Origin: DASZUK01 sp963844575
GTDB lineage: Bacteria; Actinomycetota; Acidimicrobiia; Acidimicrobiales; RAAP-2
DNA length: 64,000 nucleotides
Reading direction: 5' to 3'
Assembly (NCBI GenBank): GCA_963844575.1
Contig: CAWJOU010000005.1
Location: 1,364,001 to 1,428,000, forward strand
Part shown: one piece after another, positions 25,430-34,839 of the stretch
Layout of the letters: each line of letters opens with the position of its first letter
How positions within the stretch are numbered: position 1 is the stretch's first letter
Notes under the pieces: generated by a model
The model's input: only the letters and a program-made list of their open reading frames with translations
Told to the model about the DNA's origin: nothing
The model's database searches: none
Translations under genes and position numbers: made by a program

Positions 25430-26968
25430 GTGGACGGGGTGCGGGAGATCGTCGGCGGCCGGATCGAAGGTCGGGAGCTCGACGGCGGGTGGGCGTTCGT
25501 CGGCGTCCCGTTCGCGGCGGCGCCGGTCGGTCCGCTGCGGTGGCGGCCGCCGCAGCCGCCGGCACCGTGGTCGGGTATCCGCCCGGCGGTGGAGTTCGGG
25601 CCGATCGCGCCGCAGACGCCACCGATCCCGGGCGTCGCCGTGCCGGGCGATCCGGTGGCGCAGGACGAGGACTGCCTCAACCTGAACGTCTGGACGCCGG
25701 CCCTCGACGACGGGGCCCGCCCGGTCATGGTCTGGGTGCACGGCGGCGGGTTCACGACGGGAGCCGGGTCGAGCCTCCTCTACCGGGGCGACGACCTGGC
25801 GCGGGACGGCGACGTCGTCGTCGTCACGGGCAACTACCGGCTCGGCGCGCTCGGCTTCCTGGGCCATCCTGCGTTGGGCGACGAGTCGACCGGGACGATC
25901 GGTAGCTGGGGCTTGCTCGACCAGATCGCGATCCTGCGGTGGGTCCGTGACCACATCGCGGGGTTCGGCGGCGATCCCGGCAACGTCACGCTCTTCGGCG
26001 AGTCGGCGGGAGGGATGGCGATCTCGGCGCTCCTCGGCGTCCCGGCGGCGCGCGGGCTGTTCCACCGGGCGATCGTCGAGAGCGGGCCGCCGTACACGCA
26101 CTCGGTCGAGCAGGCGGTGCGGGCCGCCAGCGATCTGGCCGGCTTGCTCGGTGTCGGCGACGTCACACGGCAGTCGCTCGAGGCAGTGCCGGCCGGCGAA
26201 CTGGTCGCGGCGACGGCGGAACTGCAGAACCAGTCGCCGCGACCGGGAGAGCTGCCGCTGCCGTTCCTGCCGGTCGTCGACGGACACTTCCTGCCGCGAC
26301 GGCCGGAGGACGCGGTCGCGGCGGGCGAGGTGGCGTCGGTCCCGCTGTTGATCGGGACGACGCGGGACGAGCTGACGTTCTTCGCGCTCGGCGACCGCCG
26401 GCTGCACGGCATGGACGACGACGGCTTGCTGCACTGGCTGCAGCTCGCGGACCCGACGATCCCGCCGGAGCGGATCGTCGACGCGTACCGGACCGCTCGT
26501 CAGGCCCGGGGGGAGCCGGTCGGACCGCTCGACCTCTGGGTGGCCGCGGGTAGCGACCGCGTCTTCCGTTGGCCGTCGCTGCAGCTGGCCGCGGCGCAGC
26601 GGCGCTACCAGCCGGCGACGTACGTCTACCTGTTCACGTGGGAGTCGCCGGCGTTCGGCGGCCTGCTCGGTTCCTGCCACGCGCTCGAGATCCCGTTCGT
26701 CTTCGGGAGCATCCGCCAGCCGGTCATCGCCGCGTTCGCCGGCCGCGGCCCCGAAGCCGACGCGCTGACCGACGAGATGCAGCGGGCGTGGCTCTCGTTC
26801 GCCCGCTCGGGCGACCCGAGCCACGACGGTATCGGTCAGTGGCCGGCGTGGGACGCCGATCGGCGGGCGACGATGGTCTTCGGCCGGACGACCGAGCTGG
26901 TCGACGCCCCCCGGAACGACGAGCTCGCCGCCTGGGGGTCGTTACCCCTGGCCGACCCGGTCGGCTGA
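25430..26968 (+). CDS. Type-B carboxylesterase/lipase
   Basis: 512 residues from a GTG. Typical type-B features: EDCLNLNVWTP, oxyanion hole VHGGGF, nucleophile Ser192 in FGESAGG and a late catalytic His in GSCHALEIPFVFG. No signal peptide, so it is cytoplasmic. Hydrolyses carboxylic esters; the physiological substrate is unknown. Monocistronic, next to a tRNA. Confidence 0.9.
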   Translation: MDGVREIVGGRIEGRELDGGWAFVGVPFAAAPVGPLRWRPPQPPAPWSGIRPAVEFGPIAPQTPPIPGVAVPGDPVAQDEDCLNLNVWTPALDDGARPVMVWVHGGGFTTGAGSSLLYRGDDLARDGDVVVVTGNYRLGALGFLGHPALGDESTGTIGSWGLLDQIAILRWVRDHIAGFGGDPGNVTLFGESAGGMAISALLGVPAARGLFHRAIVESGPPYTHSVEQAVRAASDLAGLLGVGDVTRQSLEAVPAGELVAATAELQNQSPRPGELPLPFLPVVDGHFLPRRPEDAVAAGEVASVPLLIGTTRDELTFFALGDRRLHGMDDDGLLHWLQLADPTIPPERIVDAYRTARQARGEPVGPLDLWVAAGSDRVFRWPSLQLAAAQRRYQPATYVYLFTWESPAFGGLLGSCHALEIPFVFGSIRQPVIAAFAGRGPEADALTDEMQRAWLSFARSGDPSHDGIGQWPAWDADRRATMVFGRTTELVDAPRNDELAAWGSLPLADPVG

Positions 26969-27103
26969 CGCGGCGCCAGTCGGTCGAGGGTTGCCGGCCG
27001 GCGGTCGTGGTCGGCCCCGCGACGGTCGGCCGCCACTAGCTTCGTAGGCCGGCGCGAGACGCTGGCGTCGTGCGCACACCGGGGAGGACCGGTGGCGTAA
27101 CGA

Positions 27104-27180
27104 GGGGACGTAGCCCAACCGGCAGAGGCAGGGCGCTTAAAACGCCTCCAGTGAGGGTTCGAGCCCCTCCGTCCCCACCA
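27104..27180 (+). tRNA. tRNA with UAA anticodon and short variable arm (Leu by anticodon)
   Basis: 77 bases with encoded CCA. Acceptor GGGGACG pairs with CGTCCCC. Anticodon stem GGGCG/CGCCT encloses CTTAAAA (anticodon TAA). T arm is GAGGG TTCGAGC CCCTC. The variable loop is only about 5 bases, whereas bacterial leucine tRNAs have a long variable arm, and the D stem has mismatches. The 3' half is shared with the recombinase gene, so this is the integration site of the element to the right. The chromosomal part is on the left. Confidence 0.8.
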
Positions 27181-28897
27181 AGTAGCCGTAATTACAACCC
27201 TCACCAAAAAAGGGTGAAGTGGCGGTTTGAACAGAACGTTCACGTGCCGCCGGAACCAACTGCAGGCGGTTTCGGTCGTTGACCGGACCCGTCCCCCGCT
27301 CACGGAGTGCCCGCTCCACCTGATCGGCCAGCGACGTGCCTTCCGCCGAGACAACCGCCTGCCGCAGCTCCTCACTGATCAACAACTCAAACGGCTCCGC
27401 CAGCTCTGAGGTGACGTTGCCCTCATCGTCCACCAGAATCCGCCGGAAGAACACCTGATTGAACATCCGCCGGAGCGAGTCCGGTGCCTGCCGGTAGGTG
27501 GCTCCGCAGTCTCCGGCGACTGCAAGCGCCTGCCGGAGGTTCACTTCGACGGCCCCAAATTCCTCATCGGCCGCGTTCAAACGGCGTTCCGCGATTGCGA
27601 CCTCCGAACCAATCCGGGCCTGTTCTGACTTCAACAGGTCAAGCGGGATCGCGTCGGCGTAGTGGGCGTCGAGCAACTTCTTCTGTTCGTCCCGAAGCTT
27701 GCGAAGATGTCGCTCCTGAACCGTGCGTTCGCGCTCGGCCAGTGCCCGCTTGGCGTTCAGCTCTCCAACTACGAACGCCTCAAGACCGCTGGCCTCCTCC
27801 TCCGACAACTGCACCCGGTCGTACAGAGCCACGATCAGCTCTTCGACGGCTTCGATGCGTACGGCCCGTTGCTTGCAGTCAGTTCGCTTCTGATGGCGAC
27901 CGATGCACACGAAGTACGGGTAGACGGCTCCCCGCCGACCCGTGGCGTAGTTGACGATCAGGCGGCTGCCGCAGCCACCGCAGTAGACCGTTCCCTTGAG
28001 GTAGTGGCGGTGCTCCCGCTGTTTCTCTCCAGACAGGTTCTTGGCTACCAGCACATCTTGAACCTGCTGCCACGTCTCCTGCGAGACGAGCGCCTGATGC
28101 TTCCCCGGGTACACCACCCCCTGATACCGGACGACTCCGGTGTAGTACGGGTGGTGCAGGATGCGGTGGAGTTGGGAAGGGCTGAGGAGTTTCGCCGTCG
28201 AGCGCGGGCCGGGGAGCGTTCGTAGCCCCTGCTCCGTCAACTCCTCCAGCAAGCCTCGCATCGTCCATTCGCCGCTGGCGTATGCCTCAAAGGCCCAGGC
28301 GATCAACGGTGCCCGCTCAGGGTCAACCTCAACCGTTCGCACCTCGCTGCCGTTGACCATCAGTCTCACGTTGCGATAACCGAGCGGTGCCCGGCTCGGC
28401 GTACCGCCAAGCTGCGCCTTCTTGATCGTCCCCTTCATGACCTCGTTGGCAAGGTTCCGGGAGTAGAACTCCGCAATCGAGCTCATGATGCCGTGGAGCA
28501 GGATGCCCGATGGAGTGTCGTCAATGTTCTCGGTCACCGACACCAGTCGAACCCCGGCCTGCTGGAGGGCGAGATTGATCGTCACGTCATCGGCCCGGTT
28601 GCGGGCCAGCCGGTCAACCTTATGAACGATGACGTACTTGACGGGCTGATCGCCGACGAAGCCGAGCAGTCGCTGCAACTCGGGACGGTCGGCCGTCTTG
28701 GCCGATTCGCCGCGATCGACGAACTCCGCAACAACGCTCGCGCCCAACGCCTGAGCCTTGCGGATGCAGGCCTCCCGTTGCGCCGGCAGCGAGTAGCCCT
28801 CGGGGTCGCCGTCCCGCTCCGCCTGCTCACGGGTGCTCACCCGCAAATAGATAACGGCTGAGTCCGTTAGCGCTGATACTTTGCTCGCTATTTCCAT
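27137..28897 (-). CDS. Large serine recombinase (integrase)
   Basis: 586 residues. N-terminal resolvase domain with nucleophile Ser21 (VIYLRVSTREQ), arginines in KVDRLARNRADD, a recombinase domain (YRNVRL to HPYYTGVVRYQG), a zinc-ribbon (YCGGCG then CIGRHQKRTDC) and a coiled coil (RALAERERTVQERHLRKL). Integrates the element by site-specific recombination. The last residues GTEGLEPSLEAF are encoded by the tRNA 3' half and the stop codon TAA is the complement of the anticodon loop, so integration at the tRNA restored both genes. Confidence 0.95.
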   Translation of the reverse strand: MEIASKVSALTDSAVIYLRVSTREQAERDGDPEGYSLPAQREACIRKAQALGASVVAEFVDRGESAKTADRPELQRLLGFVGDQPVKYVIVHKVDRLARNRADDVTINLALQQAGVRLVSVTENIDDTPSGILLHGIMSSIAEFYSRNLANEVMKGTIKKAQLGGTPSRAPLGYRNVRLMVNGSEVRTVEVDPERAPLIAWAFEAYASGEWTMRGLLEELTEQGLRTLPGPRSTAKLLSPSQLHRILHHPYYTGVVRYQGVVYPGKHQALVSQETWQQVQDVLVAKNLSGEKQREHRHYLKGTVYCGGCGSRLIVNYATGRRGAVYPYFVCIGRHQKRTDCKQRAVRIEAVEELIVALYDRVQLSEEEASGLEAFVVGELNAKRALAERERTVQERHLRKLRDEQKKLLDAHYADAIPLDLLKSEQARIGSEVAIAERRLNAADEEFGAVEVNLRQALAVAGDCGATYRQAPDSLRRMFNQVFFRRILVDDEGNVTSELAEPFELLISEELRQAVVSAEGTSLADQVERALRERGTGPVNDRNRLQLVPAARERSVQTATSPFFGEGCNYGYLVGTEGLEPSLEAF

Positions 28898-29030
28898 CTC
28901 TCAACCCCCATCTATTGATCCACAATTTTCGCGCTGAACCGCTCGTCTGTCAAATATTTTCCCTGATGAGCGACAATTCATGGGAAAAGTAAGAGGTAAT
29001 GGCGACCTCCGTCCGATGAGGTAGATAGAG

Positions 29031-30098
29031 CTAGTCATCTGCACCTGTTCTTCTCAAAGATGTAGATGAGCGGGTTCGTCGCTGCATCGTTGGTTTCCCA
29101 AGGTGTCCGACTGCCCTGATCCGCTCCGTAGCCATCCGGGCGAACTCTGGGTTCAGCTCGATACCCACCCAGTCCCGCCGGTGGCGGGCTGCCACCACAC
29201 CCACCGTCCCGGCTCCCATGAACGGATCGAGCACCACACCGGGCCGGAACGGAGCCGCACACGCACACCCGGCAGCCAGTTGCCCTCGGGCGTAGTGGCC
29301 GTCCACTAGCCGTGCTGGCTCTCGTCGCCACGGCTCCCCGCAGACCCGACAGACCCGCTCCGGGCAACTTGCCAGCAAGGGCCGCACCACCAACGACTCG
29401 GGGAAGGTGGCGAAGTGGGCTCCCCGGTAGTTGGACGAGGCCGTCGTCCAGACGTCCCCCGGGTTCTTGCCCAACGGATGACCTGCCATCCCGTTCGCCT
29501 TGAGCTTCGCCAGCCCGGCGTTTGTGCCGGCCAGCGGACCGGCCCACGACGGCCGACTGGTAGGGATGACCGCGTCGCGAGTCCGACGGTGTCCAGCCCG
29601 CTCCGAGCGATGCGGCACCCGGATGGCGTCGAGGTCGAAGAAGTAGCGACGGCTGCGGGTCAACAGGTAAAGCGCCTCCCACTGGCAAGACAACCGATCC
29701 CGGACGCTCGTCGGCATGGTGTTCGTCTTGGCCCACACCACCTTGTTCCGCACCATCCAGCCGTCTGCCACCAAGGCCAGCACCAGTCGCTCCGGCCCGA
29801 GCAGCAGGCTCTTGGCCGGCGCTCCGAAGCGGGGGTGCCGTGAGTAGCTGTCGCCCAGATTGAGCCAGACCGAACCCGTTGGTTTGAGCACCCGGGCCAG
29901 ACCCCGGAAGGTCAGTCGCAGCTCATCGACCCAGCCCTCGACCGTGTCCTCGAGTCCGATCTGCCCGCTGACGCCGTAATCCCGCAGTCGGAAGTACGGC
30001 GGGGACGTGATGACGCAGTCGACGGACGCTGCCGGCAATCCGGTCAACTGCTCCCGAACGTCACCGATCAGCACCGTGCCCAGCGGCAGCTGCTTCAT
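29031..30098 (-). CDS. DNA methyltransferase (TSPPY type)
   Basis: 355 residues. TSPPY at residues 31-35 and DPFMGAGTVG near the C-terminus give the beta-class order of N4-cytosine/N6-adenine methylases. A cysteine cluster (CPERVCRVCG, then GCAC) between the motifs looks like a zinc finger. No restriction enzyme gene is next to it, so it is probably a solitary methylase protecting the element during transfer. Its start overlaps the replication-relaxation gene. Confidence 0.9.
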   Translation of the reverse strand: MKQLPLGTVLIGDVREQLTGLPAASVDCVITSPPYFRLRDYGVSGQIGLEDTVEGWVDELRLTFRGLARVLKPTGSVWLNLGDSYSRHPRFGAPAKSLLLGPERLVLALVADGWMVRNKVVWAKTNTMPTSVRDRLSCQWEALYLLTRSRRYFFDLDAIRVPHRSERAGHRRTRDAVIPTSRPSWAGPLAGTNAGLAKLKANGMAGHPLGKNPGDVWTTASSNYRGAHFATFPESLVVRPLLASCPERVCRVCGEPWRREPARLVDGHYARGQLAAGCACAAPFRPGVVLDPFMGAGTVGVVAARHRRDWVGIELNPEFARMATERIRAVGHLGKPTMQRRTRSSTSLRRTGADD

Positions 30099-30901
30099 AC
30101 GGCGTCCCCGATCAAGGTTCTGACCGCTGCTCCACCCGTCGTCGCCACCGTGAACAGCCGCCCGTCCAGATCGCCGGTTGTGCCGATGGCATCCCGGAAC
30201 CGGTTCGCCCGGTGCTCATCGGGCACCAGCCATGCCACCCGGGGGAACACTCCATGCTTGGCCTGTTCCGCGCCGGACCGGTAGTAGCGGTCGTAGACCC
30301 GGCACTTACGGATCACCACCGGCAGGCTCTCGCTACCGAGGTCCATCTCGACCAGCCACCGGTGCTCGTAGTCCCCGACGCCGAGACTCACGAACAGATC
30401 AGGCCGCAGCACCTGCCGACCGCCGAGCGCCCCAAACGGCCGCCAGCAGGCCGGCTCCGCCTCCACCGCCAGCAGCTCACAGACGCCCTGTTGTGCCGCC
30501 GTCGTCAACGAGACCACCAACTGCCCGATCGCCAGCGTGTGATCCACGAACGTCGCGGTTGGTTCCCGAAACCGCCGCCTCGGTCCGTCCGTCTCCAGCA
30601 CCCGCTGTCCGATCGGCCCCAAGCAGTAGACGAAGGATGCCGACCCCGACCGGACACCGCCGACCCGGCGGTCGAGCCGGGCCAGCACCCGGCGCTCGAC
30701 CAACCGGTTGAGCACTCGCCGGCACGTCCGGGTTGCCGTGATCCGACTGGCATGATGCTCGTCGCCGAAGTGCAGGGCCTCGATCTGCCGGGCGTCCATC
30801 AGCCGGAGCTCGGCCACCTGAGCCACGATCCCGAGATCCCGTTCGGACAGTTCTTCGCGGAGCCGGGCCAGTTGCAGCGCCCCGAGGCGCGCCCGGCTCA
30901 C
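30095..30901 (-). CDS. Replication-relaxation family protein
   Basis: 268 residues from the GTG at 30901, preceded by GGAGGGAGGTG; the frame is open further upstream. A winged HTH (LGIVAQVAELRLMDARQIEA, then TCRRVLNRLVERRVLARLDR) is followed by a nuclease-like domain (VEAEPACWRPFG, LRPDLFVSLG, WLVEMDLGSES). Proteins of this family occur with TraG-like ATPases in actinobacterial integrative elements and are thought to start plasmid replication or transfer. Ends in an ATGA-type overlap with the methylase. Confidence 0.8.
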   Translation of the reverse strand: MSRARLGALQLARLREELSERDLGIVAQVAELRLMDARQIEALHFGDEHHASRITATRTCRRVLNRLVERRVLARLDRRVGGVRSGSASFVYCLGPIGQRVLETDGPRRRFREPTATFVDHTLAIGQLVVSLTTAAQQGVCELLAVEAEPACWRPFGALGGRQVLRPDLFVSLGVGDYEHRWLVEMDLGSESLPVVIRKCRVYDRYYRSGAEQAKHGVFPRVAWLVPDEHRANRFRDAIGTTGDLDGRLFTVATTGGAAVRTLIGDAV

Positions 30902-31232
30902 CACCTCCCTCCTTTGTTTCCAATCCGCGCCCGAAAGTGAGAAGGAACAGGGGAACGCCGGGGCGGACCCGACCACCCGACCGGGTAGACAGGACAGCGG
31001 TTTTGTCCGTCATCATTTTTTTCAGACGCTGTCGCTGAGGATGACGAGGAGACGACCGGGATGCAGGAGCTGAGACGGCACTTGGCGAACGAGCATGAAA
31101 CACCCCGAACATGGAGAAGTGTCCGCTCCCGAAAACTCCGGTAACAGCGCCACCACCAGCCAGTACACCGACCAGAACAGTCGCAACTCACCCACCCGAG
31201 CGGGTAGGCGATCGGGTAGGCACGGGCAGCCG
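30902..31232 (-). other. 331-bp noncoding gap with CGGGTAG direct repeats (possible origin)
   Basis: The only long gap in an otherwise overlapping operon. CGGGTAG occurs at 30982, 31201 and 31213, the last two 12 bases apart, and a poly-T tract lies near 31015-31022. A location between the coupling ATPase and replication-relaxation gene is a natural place for an origin of transfer or replication. That role is inferred from position. Confidence 0.35.
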
Positions 31233-33389
31233 TCACGACCGGCCTCCCCGCCGCCTCGGCGTAAGGTCATCGACCATCGCATCATCACCGTTCATGAGGC
31301 GTTCGATGGCTTGATCGACCTCCGCCCGATCCCGGCCGTAGTTGGCCCGGGAAGCCGCCCGGACAGTCTCCGGATCGCTGATCCCCTCCGGTGGCGGCAA
31401 GCTTCGGGCACTCGCCCACGGCTGCACAGCGCCGTCAGCCACCAGTTGCACGTAGCACTCGTACGCCCCGAGCCCGCTGAAGTCCTCGGGTGTCAAACGA
31501 CCCCCGGTGGCCATCACCCGTCCATCCTCGGCGGACGTGCGGAACACCACTTTCGACCCGGCGTTGGCCAGCACTGCTGATCGCATGTCGCTGCTCAGTT
31601 GGCCGAGGTGCTGATGGGCCACGGTCAGGCAGAGCCCGAGCCCGCGGGCCTGCACGAACATGTCCCCCAGATCCACCGGCAGATGCAGGTAGTTCTGAAA
31701 CTCGTCGATGTAGAGAAAGGCCGGCCGACGTTTTGTCCGTTCGACCGTGCTCCGCCCCTGAGCGGCCTGCCATACCTGACTGAGGACGAGCGCCCCGAGC
31801 AACGTCGCCATCTCCGGGCCGAGCTGTCCGACCGCCAGATTGCAGAGCAGCACCTTGCGCCGGGTGAAGACCTGCCGAAGATCGAACCGGGGTTCGGCCT
31901 GACCGAGCATCCGTCGTAGTGACGAGCGCATCAGGAACGGGCGGAGCTTGTTCAGCACCGGGGCCGCCGCCGTCGAACGCTCCGCCTCGCTCCATGCCTC
32001 GAACCCGGCCCAGAACGGCCCGAGTCCCACCGGATCGTTGATCTGACTCAAGACTCGCCGCCGGAACCCGGCGTTCGTGAGCAAAAGCGGTACAGCCACC
32101 AGCGACATACCGGGAAGCTGCACCAGCGTCAGCAGTGCCGCCCCGAGAATGTCGGCCGTGCGAACCCCCCAACTGTGGGCGTAGAGCGAATGGAAGCTGC
32201 CGAGCAACTGATCGGCTACCAGCTCCGGCGGCCGCCCGGCCGGCATGAGCGGGTTCAGCCCGACCGGCCGTTCGGTGTCGGTCGGGTCAAGCAGGACGAC
32301 GTCATTCAGTCGCTCAGCTGGCACCGAAGCCAGTACGTCGGCGATCAGGTCACCGCGAGGTTCGATCACGATGAGCCCGGCCCCGGCGGCGAGATCCTGA
32401 GCGATCAAACCATGCATGAGCGTGGACTTGCCCGACCCCGAGGGGCCGAGCAGGTGCAGGTGTCTGGTGGACGCCACGCCGGTCAGAGCGAGGGGGCGTA
32501 CCGCTCCGGGGAAGGTGCTCTCGGCTACTACCCGCCCCCGGCGGGGGATAGCTGCCGCTGCGGCCACCTGTCGGCTGTGCTGCGCCGCCACCGGCAAGTC
32601 CTGGGTTGTCCCGACCGGCCACGACGACAGCGCGGCCAGTTCGAGTGCGTTGAGTCGGAGCGGCCAACGAAGCCGGGGGATAGCCACCCCCTGCGCCCGG
32701 CCGGGCCGTTGCCGGCGCAGGAGGGCGTGCAGCCCCGGCGTTTCCAGCGAGCGCAGGGCCCCGGCGACGTAACGCAGCAGCCAGATTCGCCGCTCGGCTG
32801 TGGCCGCCCTGACGGCAACCCGGCCAACCGCCCGCCAGCCCGGCTCCCCCTGCTTGGCAGCCAGTGCCCGCCGGGGTTCGCTGTCGTTGGGCCGGGACGC
32901 GCCGGTGAGGGCATCCCAGGTGGACGACAACCATGATTCAGATGACAGGGGCGCACCACCACTCGGTGTTGCCTGAGCGTGCAGGGGCCGCCCAAGGGCC
33001 CACTGCAGCAGTACCGTCTCCTCCCGTTGGGCAACGGACAGGGCGGTGAGCAACGCCCGGCTGGCACTACCGAATTCATCGGTTGTGACGGGCCGCCGGC
33101 GGGTGGTGAAACGAACCTCACCGGCCGCTCCGAGCGGGCCCAGCGGCTCGCTGTCGTCCTGATCAACGCCGATGCCCGGCAACTCGCTCCGTAGGTGTCG
33201 GGTGATGGCAACTTCTCGACTGGCACTGACGCCAAGCCGGTGCCGTACGACTCCGTCCTGTCCCACGGCCTCGATAACGAGGGGCCAACCCCCGATAGCC
33301 GGCAGCCGCCGCCAGACGTTCGTCATCTGCAGCTCGGTGACTTCCCGGGGCCACCGCAGCTTGAGCCAAACCAGCGCCTCGCCGGTCAA
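31233..33389 (-). CDS. VirD4/TraG-like conjugative coupling ATPase
   Basis: 718 residues. Walker A LLGPSGSGKSTLMHGL (coded near 32410-32460) and Walker B FLYIDEFQNYLHL, with VAHQHLGQLSSDMRSAVLAN and the C-terminal TraM-recognition-like region. The first 270 residues are an element-specific N-terminal domain without obvious membrane helices. Expected to pump element DNA to the recipient as a hexamer. No mating-pore genes are seen, so the element may be mobilisable or use actinobacterial-type DNA translocation. Its ATG overlaps the 33386 gene. Confidence 0.85.
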   Translation of the reverse strand: MTGEALVWLKLRWPREVTELQMTNVWRRLPAIGGWPLVIEAVGQDGVVRHRLGVSASREVAITRHLRSELPGIGVDQDDSEPLGPLGAAGEVRFTTRRRPVTTDEFGSASRALLTALSVAQREETVLLQWALGRPLHAQATPSGGAPLSSESWLSSTWDALTGASRPNDSEPRRALAAKQGEPGWRAVGRVAVRAATAERRIWLLRYVAGALRSLETPGLHALLRRQRPGRAQGVAIPRLRWPLRLNALELAALSSWPVGTTQDLPVAAQHSRQVAAAAAIPRRGRVVAESTFPGAVRPLALTGVASTRHLHLLGPSGSGKSTLMHGLIAQDLAAGAGLIVIEPRGDLIADVLASVPAERLNDVVLLDPTDTERPVGLNPLMPAGRPPELVADQLLGSFHSLYAHSWGVRTADILGAALLTLVQLPGMSLVAVPLLLTNAGFRRRVLSQINDPVGLGPFWAGFEAWSEAERSTAAAPVLNKLRPFLMRSSLRRMLGQAEPRFDLRQVFTRRKVLLCNLAVGQLGPEMATLLGALVLSQVWQAAQGRSTVERTKRRPAFLYIDEFQNYLHLPVDLGDMFVQARGLGLCLTVAHQHLGQLSSDMRSAVLANAGSKVVFRTSAEDGRVMATGGRLTPEDFSGLGAYECYVQLVADGAVQPWASARSLPPPEGISDPETVRAASRANYGRDRAEVDQAIERLMNGDDAMVDDLTPRRRGGRS

Positions 33390-33610
33390 GCCCGGTTGCT
33401 CTTCCGCTTGGCACCGGCTTCGCCCGAAGCCGGGGATGGTGGTGAGGACGCATTCTGACTTTCGCCGGCGTGCTGTGCCTCGGCCTCGGCTTCAGCCTGC
33501 TGCTGCGCAAACTCGATCAGCGCCCGCCCCAACCGCCGCAAATCCGGCGTCTTGCGCTTGATACCCCGAACCCGAATACGATGATCTCCATTATGGTACG
33601 TACGACTCAT
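33386..33610 (-). CDS. Small basic/coiled-coil element protein
   Basis: 74 residues, basic at both ends (MSRTYHNGDHRIRVRGIKRK; AKRKSNRA) with a Glu/Ala/Gln helix between. The stop overlaps the ATPase start. No family recognised; co-transcribed with transfer genes. Confidence 0.6.
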   Translation of the reverse strand: MSRTYHNGDHRIRVRGIKRKTPDLRRLGRALIEFAQQQAEAEAEAQHAGESQNASSPPSPASGEAGAKRKSNRA

Positions 33611-33646
33611 AACTACCCCCTTTCCTGTGTAAAACAGTTATTACGT

Positions 33647-33663
33647 GCCGCGTTTTACGCGGC
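33647..33663. promoter_or_regulatory. Perfect inverted repeat upstream of the transfer operon
   Basis: GCCGCG TTTTA CGCGGC lies 37 bases upstream of the 33610 start, next to TGTAAAACAGTTATTACG. It could be an operator or stem-loop of the ATPase operon. The 33664-33789 stretch shows no gene. Confidence 0.45.
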
Positions 33664-33789
33664 GTCAAGTTGATGTGGGACTTAGTAAAAGATGGCGCTA
33701 TATGTAGTGTCAAGGGCATGTGTTTTGGACACCATGCCGAACGGCGAGCCCCGACCTCTAGATAAGGGGTGCCACCTCTGTGAGGAAAA

Positions 33790-33972
33790 TCACCAGTGGT
33801 TGCGGCGGTACTGGATGACCTTCAACACGATGACGAGCACGGCAACGACGATGATGACGGGCAGGAGCGGGCGCAGGCGATGCCAGACCCACGTCAGCCC
33901 GATCGTCACGGCGACGAGCGCCACGGTGAGGGTCACCAGCCGTTCGGTCAGCGACTTGGGAAGCCCGCTCAT
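33790..33972 (-). CDS. Small membrane protein
   Basis: 60 residues, mostly two hydrophobic helices (LVTLTVALVAVTIGLTWVW and LLPVIIVVAVLVIVLKVI) with a basic tail. Overlaps the next gene upstream by 4 bases. Element-encoded, unknown function. Confidence 0.6.
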   Translation of the reverse strand: MSGLPKSLTERLVTLTVALVAVTIGLTWVWHRLRPLLPVIIVVAVLVIVLKVIQYRRNHW

Positions 33973-34235
33973 CGCCAGTCCTTCGTTGCTGGCTCCGTCA
34001 GTTCCTCCGTCCGTAGTTCCCGGCCGAGTTCCTGCCGCAACTGCGCTGCCGTCCTCCTGATTTCGGTCTTGGTACGGCTGGCGTCGAGCCGGGTCCGCAC
34101 TTCATGCAGGTGAATCCGCACCTCGGCATCGAGTACGGCATCCCGTCGTACGCTGTCGTCGTCCTTGAGCAGGCAGGCGATAGCGATCAGGGTGACCGGG
34201 AGCGCGAGGGCGATGAGGATGATGAGGCCGATCAT
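33969..34235 (-). CDS. Membrane-anchored coiled-coil protein
   Basis: 88 residues from ATG 34235. One N-terminal transmembrane helix (MIGLIILIALALPVTLIAIA) and a charged helical tail (EVRIHLHEVRTRLDASRTKT). Overlaps both neighbours by 4 bases. Unknown function in the element operon. Confidence 0.6.
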   Translation of the reverse strand: MIGLIILIALALPVTLIAIACLLKDDDSVRRDAVLDAEVRIHLHEVRTRLDASRTKTEIRRTAAQLRQELGRELRTEELTEPATKDWR

Positions 34236-34510
34236 GGCCACCGCCGCCGTGCTGCACGTCGCTCCTGCAGGGTGTAGCCGAGACGCAGCTTGCTGGCGAT
34301 CAGCCCTTGTGCCTCGGGTCGGCCTCTGGCGCTGGCCCACCGGCCGGCAGCCTGATCGATCCACTCATCAGTCGGTGTCCCCTGCACGGCCGGTGACGTC
34401 TCGACGGCCGTCGGGTTGGCGTGCGTTCGCCAGATGGCCACGAGCCAGCCGGCCAGTCCACCGCCGACGGTGGCTCCGGCGATGACGATGAGCTGCTGGT
34501 AGATGTTCAT
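34232..34510 (-). CDS. Small membrane-anchored hypothetical protein
   Basis: 92 residues with an N-terminal membrane helix (LIVIAGATVGGGLAGWLVAI) and a hydrophilic arginine-rich tail. Stop and start overlap the adjacent genes by 4 bases each, indicating translational coupling across 33.8-35.2 kb. Confidence 0.6.
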   Translation of the reverse strand: MNIYQQLIVIAGATVGGGLAGWLVAIWRTHANPTAVETSPAVQGTPTDEWIDQAAGRWASARGRPEAQGLIASKLRLGYTLQERRAARRRWP

Positions 34511-34839
34511 CGGCCGAACCGCCGGGCGATCCGCCGGTTGTTGATGCTGGACAGCATCTCGATTTTGCGGGCGACGAGTTCGACCTTGGCTGCGCTGTTG
34601 CCGGCCAACGCCAGGCCATGATCGAGGAACCGGAGTTCTTCCTCAGTCGCCGTCGTCAGGACGTCGGCGATGGCGTAGCTGTCCTGCCGGTCCATCTCGG
34701 TGGCGGCCGCTGCGTCCAGGCCATGCAGAAAGACAACGAGATTGGCGTCCCGCTGGGCTCTCGCCGCCCGGCCGGATTGGCGCCCGGTGTGTCGAAACCG
34801 GTCACCGTCGTCGGCCATGCTGACAAGGGTGGAGGTCAT
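34507..34839 (-). CDS. Hypothetical element protein
   Basis: 110 residues, soluble and helical (SYAIADVLTTATEEELRFLD, KVELVARKIEMLSSINNRRI). No family recognised. Overlaps both neighbours in the element operon. Confidence 0.6.
   Translation of the reverse strand: MTSTLVSMADDGDRFRHTGRQSGRAARAQRDANLVVFLHGLDAAAATEMDRQDSYAIADVLTTATEEELRFLDHGLALAGNSAAKVELVARKIEMLSSINNRRIARRFGR

Noticed and set aside
25322..26824. Minus-strand 500-codon frame opposite the esterase
   Set aside because: Complement of a well-supported carboxylesterase; arginine-rich and domain-free.
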